Of a stretch of DNA of 21,359 nt, positions 20,825-21,359 are shown one piece after another. A program made the translations under genes and the position numbers. Position 1 is the stretch's first letter; the number at the start of each line of letters is the position of its first letter. The stretch comes from a virus. The stretch is from the IMG/VR virus record IMGVR_UViG_3300017751_000297, positions 1 through 21,359 of that record. One strand, written 5' to 3'. Under the pieces are notes generated by a model. It searched no databases. It had not been told where the DNA came from and saw only the letters and a list, made by a program, of their open reading frames with translations.

Positions 20825-21207
20825 TAGAACCTCACCTGAATAATAAATAGGTACTCTTGATCGCCTTTGTACGTGCGAATGTCTGTAATTTGTGCAACGC
20901 GGTTTGACCCTGCGTACTTGAGTGTGATCGTGTCTTCAAGTGTGGGTTGGCTATCGCCTATAAGATCCGGGGTTATGTAGAGCTTACCCTTGCGTTCTTC
21001 GCGACCCTCTTCTTCTTCAGAATCGACAAATTCGATTGGTGCGTCAAAAGAGTAAGACGTGTCTGTCGTCGTTAACGCACCAGTGCTGGTGTTATACGTT
21101 GGCGACACCTTGCGGGTGTAAGTGATTGTCGTGTCAAGGGATTTGCCCAGATCAGCGACAACTGATTTAGCAACGTTTTTGAATAAACTGTCTAGTGCTC
21201 CTGGCAT
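20824..21207 (-). CDS. Head-tail joining protein, probable head closure
   Basis: This gene encodes 127 residues with a beta-barrel pattern: TITYTRKVSPTYNTSTGA, FDAPIEFVDSE, a charged loop EEEEGREERKGK, KLYITPDLI and C-terminal YLFIIQVRF. Short beta proteins of this size between the connector and the gp10-like gene usually close the head or adapt it to the tail. The exact family is not certain. The gene starts one base after the stop of the next upstream gene and is coupled to the following gene by TAATG. Confidence 0.72.
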   Translation of the reverse strand: MPGALDSLFKNVAKSVVADLGKSLDTTITYTRKVSPTYNTSTGALTTTDTSYSFDAPIEFVDSEEEEGREERKGKLYITPDLIGDSQPTLEDTITLKYAGSNRVAQITDIRTYKGDQEYLFIIQVRF

Positions 21208-21208
21208 C

Positions 21209-21359
21209 TCAACCCCTCACAGTACGTACTTGATAGCTACCACTACCTCCAAGGCAATAAGCACCAAGATAAGACTGCAGCCAAGGGTAAACGTCGAATA
21301 CGTTATTGACAGTTCCAGTAGCTTGGCTAGAAGTGTTGTACTTGACTTCGAGTTCTCCG
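21209..21359 (-). CDS. C-terminal end of a head-tail connector-region protein (cut by window edge)
   Basis: Fifty codons including the stop remain. They read GELEVKYNTSSQATGT and VFDVYPWLQSYLGAYCLGGS, ending SYQVRTVRG. The frame is open to the right edge, so the start lies outside the window. Its place, one base before the head closure gene, suggests an adaptor or connector component such as a head-to-tail adaptor. The part seen is too short to name a family. Confidence 0.65.
   Translation of the reverse strand, partial: GELEVKYNTSSQATGTVNNVFDVYPWLQSYLGAYCLGGSGSYQVRTVRG

Overview
The window looks like part of the genome of a tailed double-stranded DNA phage with a long, flexible, lambda-type tail (a siphovirus). 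The host is most likely a marine picocyanobacterium of the Synechococcus type. The evidence is a complete lambda-like tail operon read right to left (head-tail joining, Z, U, G/GT, H, M, L, K, I, J, collar fibre, second fibre), a family A DNA polymerase, and a set of small secreted or membrane proteins of a kind I associate from memory with marine cyanophages. I saw no integrase, repressor, tRNA, rRNA, insertion sequence or CRISPR array. Host and lifestyle are inferences.

Layout. Positions 2-1408 (+) hold the 3' two thirds of a DNA polymerase gene cut by the left edge. Positions 1496-2382 (+) hold four small genes, one a probable ribbon-helix-helix DNA-binding protein. Positions 2315-4003 (-) hold a probable lysis or envelope cassette: a membrane-anchored C39-type cysteine peptidase, a membrane/coiled-coil protein and several tiny genes, two of them under 60 codons. 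Positions 4027-5826 (+) hold a membrane (holin-like) protein and three secreted proteins in a tightly coupled operon ending in a hairpin terminator. Positions 5771-7187 (-) hold a proline-rich membrane protein, a small membrane protein, a secreted protein with a tandem CxxC repeat, and a small outer-membrane-barrel-like protein with a good terminator. Positions 7259-7779 (-) hold two small phage genes, and 7840-21359 (-) hold the fibres and the tail module.

The tail genes from H to the collar fibre are chained by stop/start overlaps of 1-14 bases, so they form one translationally coupled operon. Between G and H there is a 64-codon reading frame with no start codon, entered only by a +1 shift at AAA-A in the last codons of G. 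This is the classical G/GT tail-chaperone arrangement, but with an unusual shift direction. The major tail tube gene, found between U and G in lambda, is absent from that place.

The most unusual part is 2.3-7.2 kb. About a dozen small genes in four strand blocks nearly all carry a signal peptide or a membrane segment. Together they look like a host-envelope or virion-surface module of unknown function.
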